DNA of 64,000 nucleotides, taken from the NCBI RefSeq assembly GCF_017742245.1, contig NZ_JAGHKO010000024.1:62001-126000 (forward strand), written 5' to 3'. Below are positions 1 through 7,986 of the stretch, in pieces (positions within the stretch are counted from its first letter, which is position 1; every line of letters begins with the position of its first letter). The notes under the pieces were generated by a model. That model did not search any database and was not told the origin of the DNA. It was given only the letters and a program-made list of their open reading frames with translations. A program made the position numbers and the translations under genes. Source of the stretch: Niastella soli. GTDB taxonomy: Bacteria > Bacteroidota > Bacteroidia > Chitinophagales > Chitinophagaceae.

Positions 1-504
1 GCCGCCACCAACTATGTCGAGCGGAAAATGTTTACCAACATATACCTGTGCCAGCCCGATGGAAAAAGCCCACAGCCACAGCCAGTGCCACCTTTGCTGC
101 TTTAAATGAAGAACAGTAAAGAACCAGAAGGTGGCCAGTCCAAAATGATTGGCCGCATGTGAAGAAGGAAAGGAATATTTACCACCACAACCAATGATAC
201 CACGGATCACAGTGGTCATATCCTCATCATAACAGGGACGTAACCGTTCAAAATGATATTTAAGAATACCACCGCTGGTGAAATCAGTGATGGCAAAACA
301 TAATAAGGTCAAACAAAGGAACTTTAAACCCGTTGGCCTGTCGAGCTGGTAAGTCCAATATAACATGAACATGTATATAGGTATCCAGGTGTATTGATTG
401 CGCAGTAATAGCATAATGAAATCGAGCCAGCGGGCGCTCATGTCTTTGTGAATAAAAGTAAAAGCAATTTTGTCAATGTGATCGAGCCAGTCGAAAAAAT
501 ACAT
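1..504 (-). CDS. PAP2-family membrane phosphatase (3' end outside window)
   Basis: The reading frame is open for 168 codons from an ATG at 504 to the window edge, so the C-terminus is missing. The three PAP2 motifs are visible: K82 with R89-P90 (K-x6-RP), FPSSH at 112-116 in place of PSGH, and H159 with D163 in VGKHFPLD. Hydrophobic segments alternate with these motifs, as in membrane-bound PAP2 enzymes that dephosphorylate lipid phosphates or undecaprenyl pyrophosphate. The usual SR before the last motif is AQ here. I recall this as common in Bacteroidota homologues, so it need not mean loss of activity. It is divergent from the sigma factor gene at 691 and shares a spacer of about 190 bp. 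The substrate cannot be told from sequence. Confidence 0.85.
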   Translation of the reverse strand, partial: MYFFDWLDHIDKIAFTFIHKDMSARWLDFIMLLLRNQYTWIPIYMFMLYWTYQLDRPTGLKFLCLTLLCFAITDFTSGGILKYHFERLRPCYDEDMTTVIRGIIGCGGKYSFPSSHAANHFGLATFWFFTVLHLKQQRWHWLWLWAFSIGLAQVYVGKHFPLDIVGGG

Positions 505-690
505 TCCTGGTAATTTTAATGGTGAAAATAGTAGCGGTATATGATGTCACTTTTACCGGTGTATTAAGTGTGTGTGATCATATACGTTGGAATAATATAT
601 ATGCCGGGTGGTGTATTAAGTAATTATTTATTGTACCTTTTTCTTAACAATCAGTTAATCTGGCTCTGCCTGTATTGTATAATAACTTGC

Positions 691-1269
691 ATGCCAATGA
701 GAGAGTTGAACACGGATTTGGTATTGATAACTGACATCCGGTCGGGTTGTGAGAAGGCGTTCTTATTGGTGTACCGTCAGTTTCACGAAAAACTGTATTT
801 CTATTTTCTGCAAAAGACCCGGTCAGAGGATGTAAGCGAAGAATTGGTGCAACTTACTTTTATAAAACTCTGGCAATACCGGCAAAGTTTAAATCCCCAA
901 CTTCCCATCTCCCAGCAAGTATTCCGCATTGCAAAAACCACGTTGATAGATGTATTACGCAAAAAAGCTGCTAACAGGCTTGTTCCAATTGAAACCATGG
1001 CAACTATTGACCTGGTGGAAGAAGAGAACAGCGCAAACGCTGAACACCAGGTAGAACTGGTGCAGGCCAGTCTGTCGCATTTGTCGCCCATGCAACAAAA
1101 GATCCTGTCGTTCAGACTGGAGGGGTTGTCGAACAAAGAAATTGCCGGACAAATGGCCATTTCCAAAAAGACGGTAGAAAACCAGGTGAACCGCGCCATC
1201 AGGAGTATAAAGAAGAAGGCTAAGATCTCCTTTGTTGTTTTGCTCCTGCTTAATCTGCTTAACGCCTAA
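691..1269 (+). CDS. ECF RNA polymerase sigma factor
   Basis: This 192-residue protein has a sigma-70 region 2 (about residues 24-90, with SEELVQLTFIKLW) and a region 4 helix-turn-helix (about 125-175, LSNKEIAGQMAISKKTVENQ). It ends in a hydrophobic tail (FVVLLLLNLL) like other Bacteroidota ECF factors. I chose the ATG at 691; an ATG at 700 is also possible, and the longer upstream frame has no sigma homology. A FecR-type anti-sigma gene follows after 176 bp. In such pairs the sigma factor drives a TonB receptor operon when FecR passes on a signal from the receptor. Here the downstream receptor gene is destroyed (2636-3465), so the factor may have lost its normal target. Confidence 0.9.
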   Translation: MPMRELNTDLVLITDIRSGCEKAFLLVYRQFHEKLYFYFLQKTRSEDVSEELVQLTFIKLWQYRQSLNPQLPISQQVFRIAKTTLIDVLRKKAANRLVPIETMATIDLVEEENSANAEHQVELVQASLSHLSPMQQKILSFRLEGLSNKEIAGQMAISKKTVENQVNRAIRSIKKKAKISFVVLLLLNLLNA

Positions 1270-1324
1270 ATATAACAGGTGGGGTTTGGCAAGTTGGCGA
1301 AGGCTCTCCTTGAGCGATAATTCA

Positions 1325-1359
1325 GGGTGGATGCTCCCCAGTCGGTGGAGGATCCACCC
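1325..1359. repeat. Stem-loop between sigma and fecR genes
   Basis: An 8-bp perfect stem (GGGTGGAT at 1325-1332 with ATCCACCC at 1352-1359) encloses a 19-nt loop in the 176-bp gap between the sigma factor and FecR genes. A TTTT run follows on the plus strand, so it could act as a weak terminator or attenuator. The GGGTGG-rich composition resembles the larger hairpin at 3527-3591. Confidence 0.4.
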
Positions 1360-1445
1360 TTTTCAATATTAAAGAATTGTTGCCCGTGGGTGTAAACGCA
1401 TCCGTAAAACGTAATCTTTAATAACAGCACACCGAAAAGTATACG

Positions 1446-2501
1446 ATGCAAGTAACGAAAGCTTTATTGGTAAAATTTATAGAGAACAGATGCAGCAGGA
1501 AGGAAGCGGAACTGGTCTACGACTACCTGATGAACAATCCGCATGCACTGAATGAATTACTGAACGAAGCCGACTGGGAGGCGTACAACTCAAATGGTGT
1601 TGTTGAAAAACAACGAAGTGAGCACTGGTTTGCCGCCATCCAGCAACAAAAAGGGAATGGCAACATAATAACCCTGAAAAAAGTATTGCGTTTTTCTGCG
1701 GCTGCAGTGGTCTTGCTGACAGTTAGTTTGGGTGCTTATCAATTTATAAAACCGGCCGGTGAAAAAACTGCGCCACTGGTGACGATTGTACGCCCCGAAA
1801 CTAAACCGCCTGCCACAAAACAAAAGCGATTTGTAAACAGTGGCAGTAAACCGGCTACTTATACATTGACAGACGGGTCAGAAATAACCCTGTATAAAAA
1901 CAGTATCCTTGAATGTAACCAGCCATTCGATAGCAGTAAACGAGACCTGGTATTACATGGCGAGGCATTGTTTAAAGTGGCGAAGGATAAAACCAAACCC
2001 TTTACGGTGTATACCGATGATTTTTCAACCACCGCATTGGGCACGGAATTTACTATCAGGGCCTATTATGAACAACGCCAGTCGAGCGTAAAATTGTTAA
2101 GTGGGAAAGTAGTAGTAAAGAACCTTCAAATCGCCGCTGATCCGGTTTATATGAATCCCGGTGATGAATGTTTCTTTAAAGCAGATCACAAAACACTGGA
2201 ATTGCATACTATAAAGACAATGTCGGTTAGCAAGCCGGTTATGCAATATGAGCAGGCTGTTGTAGAAACGGAAGAGGCCATTGTGTTCTCAAATGCTCCT
2301 TTGCAACAGGTATTCAACAAGATCAGTGGTCTTTACCATATAATTATAAGAGTGGAGGGAAAGCAGCTGGAGAACAGGAAGTTTACAGGCACACATTTGA
2401 AAAGTGATCCACCCGATGATCTGTTGAGTACCATTGCCTGGTTGAACAATTTACAGTTAACCAAAGAAGGGAATGATTTCCTGTTACAGTATAACGAATA
2501 G
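1446..2501 (+). CDS. FecR-family anti-sigma factor
   Basis: This 351-residue inner-membrane protein has a cytoplasmic N-terminal sigma-binding region (1-78), one transmembrane helix (about 82-101), a periplasmic FecR domain (about 138-230, including LTDGSEITLY and ALGTEFTIRAY) and a C-terminal DUF4974/secretin-like domain (about 275-345). The family holds its ECF sigma factor inactive and releases it when a TonB receptor carrying an STN domain binds substrate. Its partner should be the sigma factor at 691-1269. The receptor that should lie downstream is reduced to a remnant, so signal input is probably lost. The start is the ATG at 1446, and the whole domain set is intact. Confidence 0.92.
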   Translation: MQVTKALLVKFIENRCSRKEAELVYDYLMNNPHALNELLNEADWEAYNSNGVVEKQRSEHWFAAIQQQKGNGNIITLKKVLRFSAAAVVLLTVSLGAYQFIKPAGEKTAPLVTIVRPETKPPATKQKRFVNSGSKPATYTLTDGSEITLYKNSILECNQPFDSSKRDLVLHGEALFKVAKDKTKPFTVYTDDFSTTALGTEFTIRAYYEQRQSSVKLLSGKVVVKNLQIAADPVYMNPGDECFFKADHKTLELHTIKTMSVSKPVMQYEQAVVETEEAIVFSNAPLQQVFNKISGLYHIIIRVEGKQLENRKFTGTHLKSDPPDDLLSTIAWLNNLQLTKEGNDFLLQYNE

Positions 2502-2635
2502 CATACAACGGGTTAGTTAATACGCTACATAAAATTGGCAGGATCTATAGTAACACCTCTTTAACCGGGAGGGAACGCCAGTCCTATGCCCTATGATCAA
2601 CCTGCAATTGAAAAATTAATACAAAATACGCTGAT

Positions 2636-3465
2636 ATGCGACACATGTACCAAAACCTGAAATGGGTCAGTTGTATACTATGGCTGCTCATTGCGCAACT
2701 CTCTTATTCGCAGGAAAAACAACCTGCAGTAAAAGGGATCATTAAAAATCAAAAAGCAGAACCACTCGAAGGGGTCTCTGTATTAATTTAAAACAGAAAA
2801 ACACAATTTAAAAAGATTGCTTTAACCGATGCTGCCGGCACATTTGTAATTAATGAGCTGGAAGGGGAAGGTTCTTACAGCTTTACTTTTACCTATGTAG
2901 GATATGATAAGAAAACCCTGACCGGGTATCGTTATAAAAAAGGCGAGATGATCACCCTGGCCATCAAGCTGGAACCCGCCAGTAGTGCTATGGAGGATGT
3001 GGTGGTCGTTGGTTATGGTACAACCCAAAAGATCAATTTGACCGGCGCGGTTGACCAGGTAAGCGGGGAGGAACTGGAAAACCGTTCAGTGCCTTTGAAG
3101 GTTTGCGCTTTTATGATCTGGTAAGATGGCACAAGGGTGACCTGCTGTCAATGCCCTGGAAAGGTTTTTATGTGCCTGCCCTTGATGTGCCTATGGACCT
3201 GAACGGCGATGGCAAAAATGATGTGTGCTTTTACAAAACGTTGCCCACCACCCAGGAAAAAGGTGTTACCTATGTAAATGTAAGCGCCACCTTGTCGCCA
3301 AACAATACCGCCAATCCACAACGATTGTCTAACGACACGTATGGCGAGTTGACCTGGTTGAATACGATAAAGCGGGACTGGCAAGAGAAAAAATATGTAT
3401 ATCCGGTGCCCCAGGCTGATATTGTAATAAATCCGGCCCTGGACCAAAATCCGGGATGGAAATAA
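2636..3465 (+). pseudogene. Chimeric SusC-SusD remnant left by an internal deletion
   Basis: From the ATG at 2636 the sequence encodes a signal peptide and the start of a SusC-like receptor. A TAA at 2789-2791 breaks this frame, which then continues through a carboxypeptidase-like domain to the hallmark VVVVGYGTTQ and on to about 3091 (LTGAVDQVSGEELENRSVP). At 3091-3097 the sequence switches frame and becomes the C-terminal end of a SusD/RagB lipoprotein (AFEGLRFYDLVRW, then the typical VYPVPQADIVINP ... QNPGWK end) with a stop at 3463-3465. The plug, the whole barrel and most of SusD are absent. In an intact locus this stretch would be several kilobases, so a single deletion probably removed it. 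No functional product is expected. Confidence 0.88.
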
Positions 3466-3526
3466 ATGCAATAAATTTTATGATGGAGCAAGCGTCGGCT
3501 TGTGCCATTATAGGGCGCAACTTAAA

Positions 3527-3591
3527 GGTGGGTCACTCTTTCAGAGTGGCTCACCTTTAAAAGGTGAGCCACCCTTTAAGGGTGACCCACC
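3527..3591. repeat. Large double stem-loop between susD remnant and EEP gene
   Basis: Two nested perfect inverted repeats are visible: GGTGGGTCAC (3527-3536) with GTGACCCACC (3582-3591), and inside it a 13-bp pair at 3546-3558 and 3560-3572. The bases between the arms are also partly complementary, so almost the whole 65-nt stretch can fold as one long hairpin. It sits after the SusD remnant stop and 36 bp before the next ATG. It may terminate the old operon, or it may be a mobile palindromic element. No clear T-run follows. Confidence 0.6.
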
Positions 3592-3627
3592 CTTATATCT
3601 TATTTTCGTAACAAATAACCTTATATA

Positions 3628-4464
3628 ATGGCAGTAAAGAAGATTACGTTTTTCACTATTGCGTTTTTTTGCGTGGTGCTTGTACAGGCCCAGTCGCTCG
3701 TAGTGGGCACCTTTAATTTGCGGTACGACAATCCCCGCGATACCGGTAACCTGTGGGTAAACCGCGCGCCGATTGTTGCTTCCCTTATTCAGTTTCACGA
3801 TTTTGATGTGCTGGGTACCCAGGAAGGATTACGGAACCAGCTTGATGATATAAAAAATGCATTGCCCGATTATACTTATTATGGTATCGGTCGTGATGAT
3901 GGCCAAGCCAAAGGCGAACATTCAGCCATCTTTTATAAATCCGCTAAATTCAATGTGCTCAAAAGCGGTGATTTCTGGTTAAGCGCCACCCCTGAAAAAC
4001 CTGGACCCGGCTGGGATGCCCACCTGAACCGCATCTGTTCCTGGGTGCAATTGCAGGATAAGAAATCTAAAAGGAAATTCTATTTCTTCAATGTGCACTA
4101 CGATCACCAGGGTGTACAGGCCCGCCGCGAAAGCAGCTTGCTTATTCTAAAGAAAATAAAAGAGATCGCAGGCAATGACCCCGCTGTATTTACTGGCGAC
4201 CTGAATGGTGGCCATGACAGTGAATGGTATCAAAGCCTAAGCAATTCCGGCTGGTTAAAAGATACCTATAAACAGGTGGCTCATCCTTATGCCAATAATG
4301 GTTCTTTTAACAGTTTCGGTACCGCTTTGCAACGCACGGAGATAATCGACCACATCTTTATTACTGCGCCATTTACCGCGCAAAAATGGGGTATCCTGTC
4401 AGATCATTATCATGGCAAATACCCATCTGATCATTATCCGGTGCTGGCTGTAATTAAATTATAA
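3628..4464 (+). CDS. Secreted endonuclease/exonuclease/phosphatase (EEP) family protein
   Basis: This 278-residue protein has a signal peptide (cleavage near A21-Q22). The EEP fold residues are all present: N30 in TFNLRYDN, E66 in TQEG, H157 in NVHYDH, D191 and N193 in GDLNG, D241-H242 in IIDHIF, and D268-H269 in the terminal SDHYP. The family hydrolyses phosphodiester or phosphomonoester bonds with Mg2+. Secreted Bacteroidota members of this size are metal-dependent hydrolases of unknown substrate and could act on nucleic acids, sphingomyelin-like lipids or sugar phosphates. It stands alone between two hairpins and is likely monocistronic. Confidence 0.9.
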   Translation: MAVKKITFFTIAFFCVVLVQAQSLVVGTFNLRYDNPRDTGNLWVNRAPIVASLIQFHDFDVLGTQEGLRNQLDDIKNALPDYTYYGIGRDDGQAKGEHSAIFYKSAKFNVLKSGDFWLSATPEKPGPGWDAHLNRICSWVQLQDKKSKRKFYFFNVHYDHQGVQARRESSLLILKKIKEIAGNDPAVFTGDLNGGHDSEWYQSLSNSGWLKDTYKQVAHPYANNGSFNSFGTALQRTEIIDHIFITAPFTAQKWGILSDHYHGKYPSDHYPVLAVIKL

Positions 4465-4480
4465 TTAAAACAGACCTAGG

Positions 4481-4517
4481 GGCGAGCTTAGACCAATTGG
4501 TCGGGGCTCGCCTTTTT
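4481..4517 (+). terminator. Rho-independent terminator after EEP gene
   Basis: GGCGAGC (4481-4487) pairs with GCTCGCC (4506-4512), and an inner ACCAATTGGT extends the fold. TTTTT follows directly. It lies 16 bp after the stop codon at 4464. Confidence 0.85.
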
Positions 4518-4548
4518 ATTTGGTAACTTTTCAACTACCTTGCCTGCT

Positions 4549-5118
4549 ATGCACGAAGATCTAATTCTACTGATAGGGCAGCATATAAAATCGAAACGAA
4601 CTGATAAGAACATTACTCTGGAAGAACTGGCCAACAGGGCAGGGGTCACCAAAGGTTTGATTTCTCAGATCGAAAACAACCGTACTGTTCCCTCCTTGCC
4701 CGTACTGTTTAATTTAATACATGGGTTGAATGAAGACATCAAAACCTTCTTCGATGATATGCATGAGCATTTCACCAATGGACATGTATTAATTGTTCGA
4801 AAGGGGGAAGAAAAGACATTTGAAAAAGAACCGGTAAAAGGGTTTTCTTACAAACGGATACTCACCAAAAGTCTCATTACACAGGCGGTTGATTTTGTGT
4901 TGCTGGAATTGAAAAAAGGGGCCGGAAGAAAACAGATGATCCGTACCGATGCCTTTGAATGTAAACATGTTTTAAAAGGAAAGATCGAATACGAAATAGA
5001 AAAAGAAAAATTCATCCTGGAGGCTGGGGACACTTTATTCTTCGATGGGCGGGCCCGTCACAGACTACGCAATATAGGTACGTCAGACGCATCGCTGCTA
5101 GTGGTTTATTTCTTTTGA
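4549..5118 (+). CDS. XRE-family transcriptional regulator with cupin sensor domain
   Basis: This 189-residue protein has an N-terminal HTH_3 domain (about 8-62, with the helix-turn-helix ITLEELANRAGVTKGLISQI) and a C-terminal cupin barrel (about 115-185, ending in GDTLFFDGRARHRL). The ATG at 4549 is preferred over an upstream TTG at 4540. XRE-cupin proteins usually bind a small molecule in the cupin and control neighbouring metabolic genes. The nearest downstream gene is a FAD oxidoreductase remnant (5395-5742), so the regulated gene may have been lost. Nothing in the sequence identifies the ligand. Confidence 0.9.
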   Translation: MHEDLILLIGQHIKSKRTDKNITLEELANRAGVTKGLISQIENNRTVPSLPVLFNLIHGLNEDIKTFFDDMHEHFTNGHVLIVRKGEEKTFEKEPVKGFSYKRILTKSLITQAVDFVLLELKKGAGRKQMIRTDAFECKHVLKGKIEYEIEKEKFILEAGDTLFFDGRARHRLRNIGTSDASLLVVYFF

Positions 5119-5394
5119 CGGCAAATGGGCCCTCCTTCGCTAAAGCTTCGGCGGGCGAATCAATGGGAGGCGGGCAGGCTCCACCATCCTCGTCAGCTGA
5201 TCATCTGATCAACTTCCTATTTCATACCTCTTACTATCTATATAAATTCCTTTATCAACTCTTTCAACCCTATTTGTTACCTATCAACTTCTTCCTCCTT
5301 GTCAACTGATCAACCGACCAACTAATGTCTATATGTAGAATTTATTAATACTATACAATCGTTTAGTATGTGTATACAATTAATATTTTCATAA
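5119..5394. other. Intergenic stretch with dispersed repeat, no gene
   Basis: I see no credible gene here. A short frame at 5115-5309 only reads through a repetitive element. The second half is AT-rich and may hold a promoter for whatever once lay at 5395, but no clear TAnnTTTG box with a -33 partner was found. Confidence 0.6.
5136..5159. repeat. Copy of a dispersed palindromic repeat
   Basis: TTCGC at 5136-5140 and GCGAA at 5155-5159 flank a core containing AAGCTT followed by CGGCGGG. The reverse complement closely matches 61371-61386 (CCCGCCGAAGCTTTAACG), and a related copy lies at 61188-61219. All three are intergenic. Confidence 0.6.
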
Positions 5395-5742
5395 AACAGC
5401 TTTAACACGTCCTTTACAGCATCCTTCTACGTGCATGTAATGGTGTCACAAAACAGCCGGTACGAACTAACGGTGGAGGATTCCCATGAATACGGGTTAT
5501 CGCCTGATCCATTCGATAAGACCAGCATTAATCAATTGATACTTGATTACTTACAAACCTTTGCCCGGTTCAAGACCAATGCCATTACCGCCACCTGGAA
5601 TGGGGTGTATGCAAAACTTACCAACGGAGAAAACCATCTGTTTGAATCGCCCGAGTCAGGGGTTTATATTTTTAATGGGCTGGGAGGGGCAGGTATGACC
5701 CTCTCGTTCGGATTGGCGGAAGAAATTATCGCTGCTTTGTAA
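5395..5742 (+). pseudogene. C-terminal remnant of a TIGR03364-type FAD-dependent oxidoreductase
   Basis: The open frame encodes VMVSQNSRYEL, DSHEYGLSPDPFDK and a C-terminal GLGGAGMTLSFGLAEEII. I recognise these as the end of DAO-fold FAD oxidoreductases of the TIGR03364 group, some of which are linked to phosphonate metabolism. Intact members are about 370 residues; here only about 110 remain, and the N-terminal GxGxxG dinucleotide-binding part is absent. An in-frame stop sits just before 5395, and the first possible starts (GTG 5431, ATG 5440) lie inside the conserved domain. The stop codon is 1 bp from that of the minus-strand gene at 5744. It is most likely non-functional. The family assignment is from memory of the motif, not a search. 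Confidence 0.72.
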
Positions 5743-5743
5743 G

Positions 5744-6001
5744 TTATTGAGAAACAGCAGTCTTTTCTTTCTTTGCTGCTTTTTTACGACGAGCTGATTT
5801 ATCTTTTTTAGGAGCTTCTTTTTTCAGCACTTTAGCAATGTCGCCGGCCAGTTGCTTACTAACCTTATCTAACCGGTTTTCGAGTTTTTTATCTTTTAAA
5901 TGGTAATCAGTAAGGCTACCGGTTAATTTTTCATAGACAACTTTGGAAAGCTTTTTCTTAGATACTTTTCCTGATGCAGGTTGTTTTTTTGTAGTGCTCA
6001 T
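5744..6001 (-). CDS. Small lysine-rich basic protein, function unknown
   Basis: This protein of 85 residues starts at the ATG at 6001; a longer upstream frame is hydrophobic and unlikely. About one residue in three is Lys, with clusters at both ends (MSTTKKQPASGKVSKKKLSK; APKKDKSARRKKAAKKEK) and a predicted helical middle (LTDYHLKDKKLENRLDKVSK). Such composition suggests a nucleic-acid-binding or nucleoid-associated protein, but no named domain is recognised. It is convergent with the FAD oxidoreductase remnant. A second Lys/Ala-rich gene lies 950 bp away (6952-7290). Confidence 0.65.
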   Translation of the reverse strand: MSTTKKQPASGKVSKKKLSKVVYEKLTGSLTDYHLKDKKLENRLDKVSKQLAGDIAKVLKKEAPKKDKSARRKKAAKKEKTAVSQ

Positions 6002-6195
6002 GCAAGAATAGTTTTTTAAAGACTTAATATAAAGATAACAAAAGGGTAATATTCCCAATGTTAAGTTTTTGACCAAAAATCCAATACCGGTATCTGATAA
6101 ATCTTGTATAAGATAAATTTGGTAACAGTGATTTAATATTGGACTTTCTATGTAAAGGCTACCTTGCGGCGATTTTGACCATATAAACTAACTGC

Positions 6196-6660
6196 ATGAA
6201 ATGGACCCTGATAAGCAACGTATCAACCGGCATTAAGGAATATCATCTGATAAAGGATGAGTCGGTACTGGCTGTAATGAAATTCAGCATTGAGCAACAA
6301 TCGGTACGTATTTCATATGAAGAAGAACGACTGGTATATTTTATGGAAACAGCAGGCAATGCCAATCGCCTCGTTTTTAAAAATGTGTATGGTGTTGATC
6401 AGGGAAAGTTTGCCCACCATAACCACAATAACACCGGCCGCCTTGAGATCAACAATCAGATCTTCGACTATAATATTGTAGACAATAGTCAGCCAAAGCT
6501 CATCATTCATCAGCATAACAAACAGGAACCACTGGCAGTATGTCAAATACCGGCTAGCTCCCCACGACAAACTTCGTTTTTTGAACAGGCTGGAATTGTA
6601 TTGGGTATTTGCCATTTTGCCAATATGGCTGCAGTAAGAAAAACGCAGGAGGTATTATAA
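6196..6660 (+). CDS. Hypothetical protein, 154 residues
   Basis: I do not recognise this protein. It has no signal peptide or transmembrane segment, so it is probably cytoplasmic. The pattern of alternating short hydrophobic and polar strands (YHLIKDESVLAVMKFS, VRISYEEERLVYFM, LEINNQIFDYNIV) suggests an all-beta fold. A His/Asn-rich stretch (KFAHHNHNNTGR) lies near residue 75. The ATG at 6196 follows an AT-rich leader. It stands between two minus-strand genes for Lys-rich proteins. Translation across a full, evenly coding 155-codon frame is the main support that it is real. Confidence 0.65.
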   Translation: MKWTLISNVSTGIKEYHLIKDESVLAVMKFSIEQQSVRISYEEERLVYFMETAGNANRLVFKNVYGVDQGKFAHHNHNNTGRLEINNQIFDYNIVDNSQPKLIIHQHNKQEPLAVCQIPASSPRQTSFFEQAGIVLGICHFANMAAVRKTQEVL

Positions 6661-6827
6661 AGGATACGGCTGGTTATTTGTGCCGTGGAATTATTCACAT
6701 CTGCCATGTCAGATTATATTTTTCATCAATAAACTAGCGACTTTACAGCCAGCCAGATTTTTCTGGATACCTAAGTAGGTAAAAGATTTTGAAGAAAAGG
6801 TGCCGTAAAACTAGCTAAAAAATAATA

Positions 6828-6860
6828 AGGCTAACCAGGTCTGCAGACCGTAGATAGCCT
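6828..6860 (-). terminator. Bipartite palindrome, probable terminator of the HTH gene
   Basis: A perfect 12-bp palindrome GGTCTGCAGACC (6838-6849) is flanked by AGGCTA (6828-6833) and TAGCCT (6855-6860). Read on the minus strand the structure is followed by a T-rich stretch, 92 nt after the stop of the gene at 6952. This suggests termination, but an operator role is not excluded. Confidence 0.45.
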
Positions 6861-6951
6861 ATATTGTTCTTCGTTTTGTAAAAAGTATGTCCCTATTTAG
6901 CTTGCCTGTAGCTTTGGAAGCGTTTCTAAGGAAAACAAGCCGGTTTATCCA

Positions 6952-7290
6952 TCAGTTAAGTGAGGAAATGCTGAGGCTTTGCGTTACCTTATCTTCAGCA
7001 AGATGTACAAAATCGGCAAACTCTTTTATGGAAACATAATCTTTTTTCTTTCGGCCCAATTCTTCCCGAATAGTTTGTAATAATCGCTGTGCGGTGCGAA
7101 TGTTTATGCCAAGGATCTTGGTGATATCATTGGTATGTATTACCAGACGTTGAGTGGTTGTTTTAGAGCTGGCGGATGCTTTTTTTACAGTCTTTTTCTT
7201 TTTAACGGCAGCCTTCTTTTTTGGAGCAGCTGCTTTTTTCTTTACCAAAACGGTCGTTCTTTTTGCAGCAATGCGTTTCTTTTTAGCCAT
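6952..7290 (-). CDS. Histone H1-like Lys/Ala tail fused to an HTH-like domain
   Basis: This 112-residue protein starts at the ATG at 7290 (MAKKKRIAAKR). Residues 1-45 are a Lys/Ala-rich tail with KKKAA and KKKKTVKKA blocks, like bacterial H1-type nucleoid proteins. Residues 50-108 look like a helix-turn-helix domain (ITKILGINIRTAQRLLQTI, then DYVSIKEFADFVHLAEDKV), similar to short Bacteroidota DNA-binding proteins. It probably binds DNA, either as a nucleoid protein or as a regulator. The fold was judged by eye only. A likely terminator lies downstream at 6860-6828. Confidence 0.7.
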   Translation of the reverse strand: MAKKKRIAAKRTTVLVKKKAAAPKKKAAVKKKKTVKKASASSKTTTQRLVIHTNDITKILGINIRTAQRLLQTIREELGRKKKDYVSIKEFADFVHLAEDKVTQSLSISSLN

Positions 7291-7986
7291 GCTGTTCAAT
7301 ACATTTAATTGGTTAAGCCAATAGTGGCAAGTTGGCTTACTAATCTGAGCTATGTGTACAAAACTTCCAAAGTGAAAGAATTAGAAGTTTTATTGATCTG
7401 ACTGTGTAAATTAAAGGACTTTTTGAAATCAGGCAAATAAAAATGCTATTTGAAACCTATACTATTGTAATACTGCCCTGAAACCAATTTACCAGCGCCA
7501 GGTTTCAGAAAGCAACCACGCTGATAAAAAGAGGTAGGGGTAGTTAATGCTCATGGCGTGCCAGGTAGGAACATTATGAGCTAAAGGTGTTTGTTGCAAC
7601 TGATCATGATTCAGCAAATCAGGGTTAGTTTTTTTAAGAAATGGCTATATTATTGGGGTTTATCGAATTTGTTTTATTATACGCCATTCATGACCATCAA
7701 AAGTAATCATGACAGGTTTGTTGAAAGCAACCGGCAAATGGGCAAGTGGAATCTTATATGCATTCCATTATGAGATGGAACGGTATTGTAATAACACCAA
7801 TCGGATTTTTATTGAGGTTAAAAGGTGTATAACGGGTCAAACATCCGCCCGTCCAATGGTTGAACGGATTGTAAATATTCTTACTGCAATTAGGCTGCAG
7901 TTAATATTAACTTTTTGCATGTGTTCATATTTTGATAACAGTATAATTTAAAGCGTTGGTATAATTTGCACATCTCTGTTATAGTT
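7291..7986. other. Intergenic region, no convincing gene
   Basis: No well-supported gene was found in these 700 bp. A minus-strand frame at 7489-7643 lacks any start but has plausible protein content (PTWHAMSINYPYLFLSAW), so it could be a C-terminal gene fragment. A plus-strand frame at 7709-7951 has poor coding character and was not accepted. The last 60 bp before the sigma gene are AT-rich and contain TATTTTG near 7928, a partial match to the Bacteroidota -7 element TAnnTTTG. Confidence 0.5.

Noticed and set aside
3103-3465. Stand-alone 120-codon gene
   Set aside because: It is the C-terminal end of a SusD protein without signal peptide or N-terminal domain, joined to a susC start; it is listed as part of the pseudogene.
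5115-5309. 64-codon plus-strand frame after the XRE-cupin gene
   Set aside because: It reads through a dispersed repeat and low-complexity AT-rich sequence, overlaps the preceding stop and has no conserved content.
7910-7935. TTTTTG and TATTTTG as a promoter pair for the sigma gene at 7987
   Set aside because: The spacing of about 11 bp is too short for the Bacteroidota -33/-7 arrangement.
7709-7951. 80-codon plus-strand frame before the ECF sigma gene
   Set aside because: Composition is not protein-like, no leader is visible, and it lies in a long non-coding spacer.
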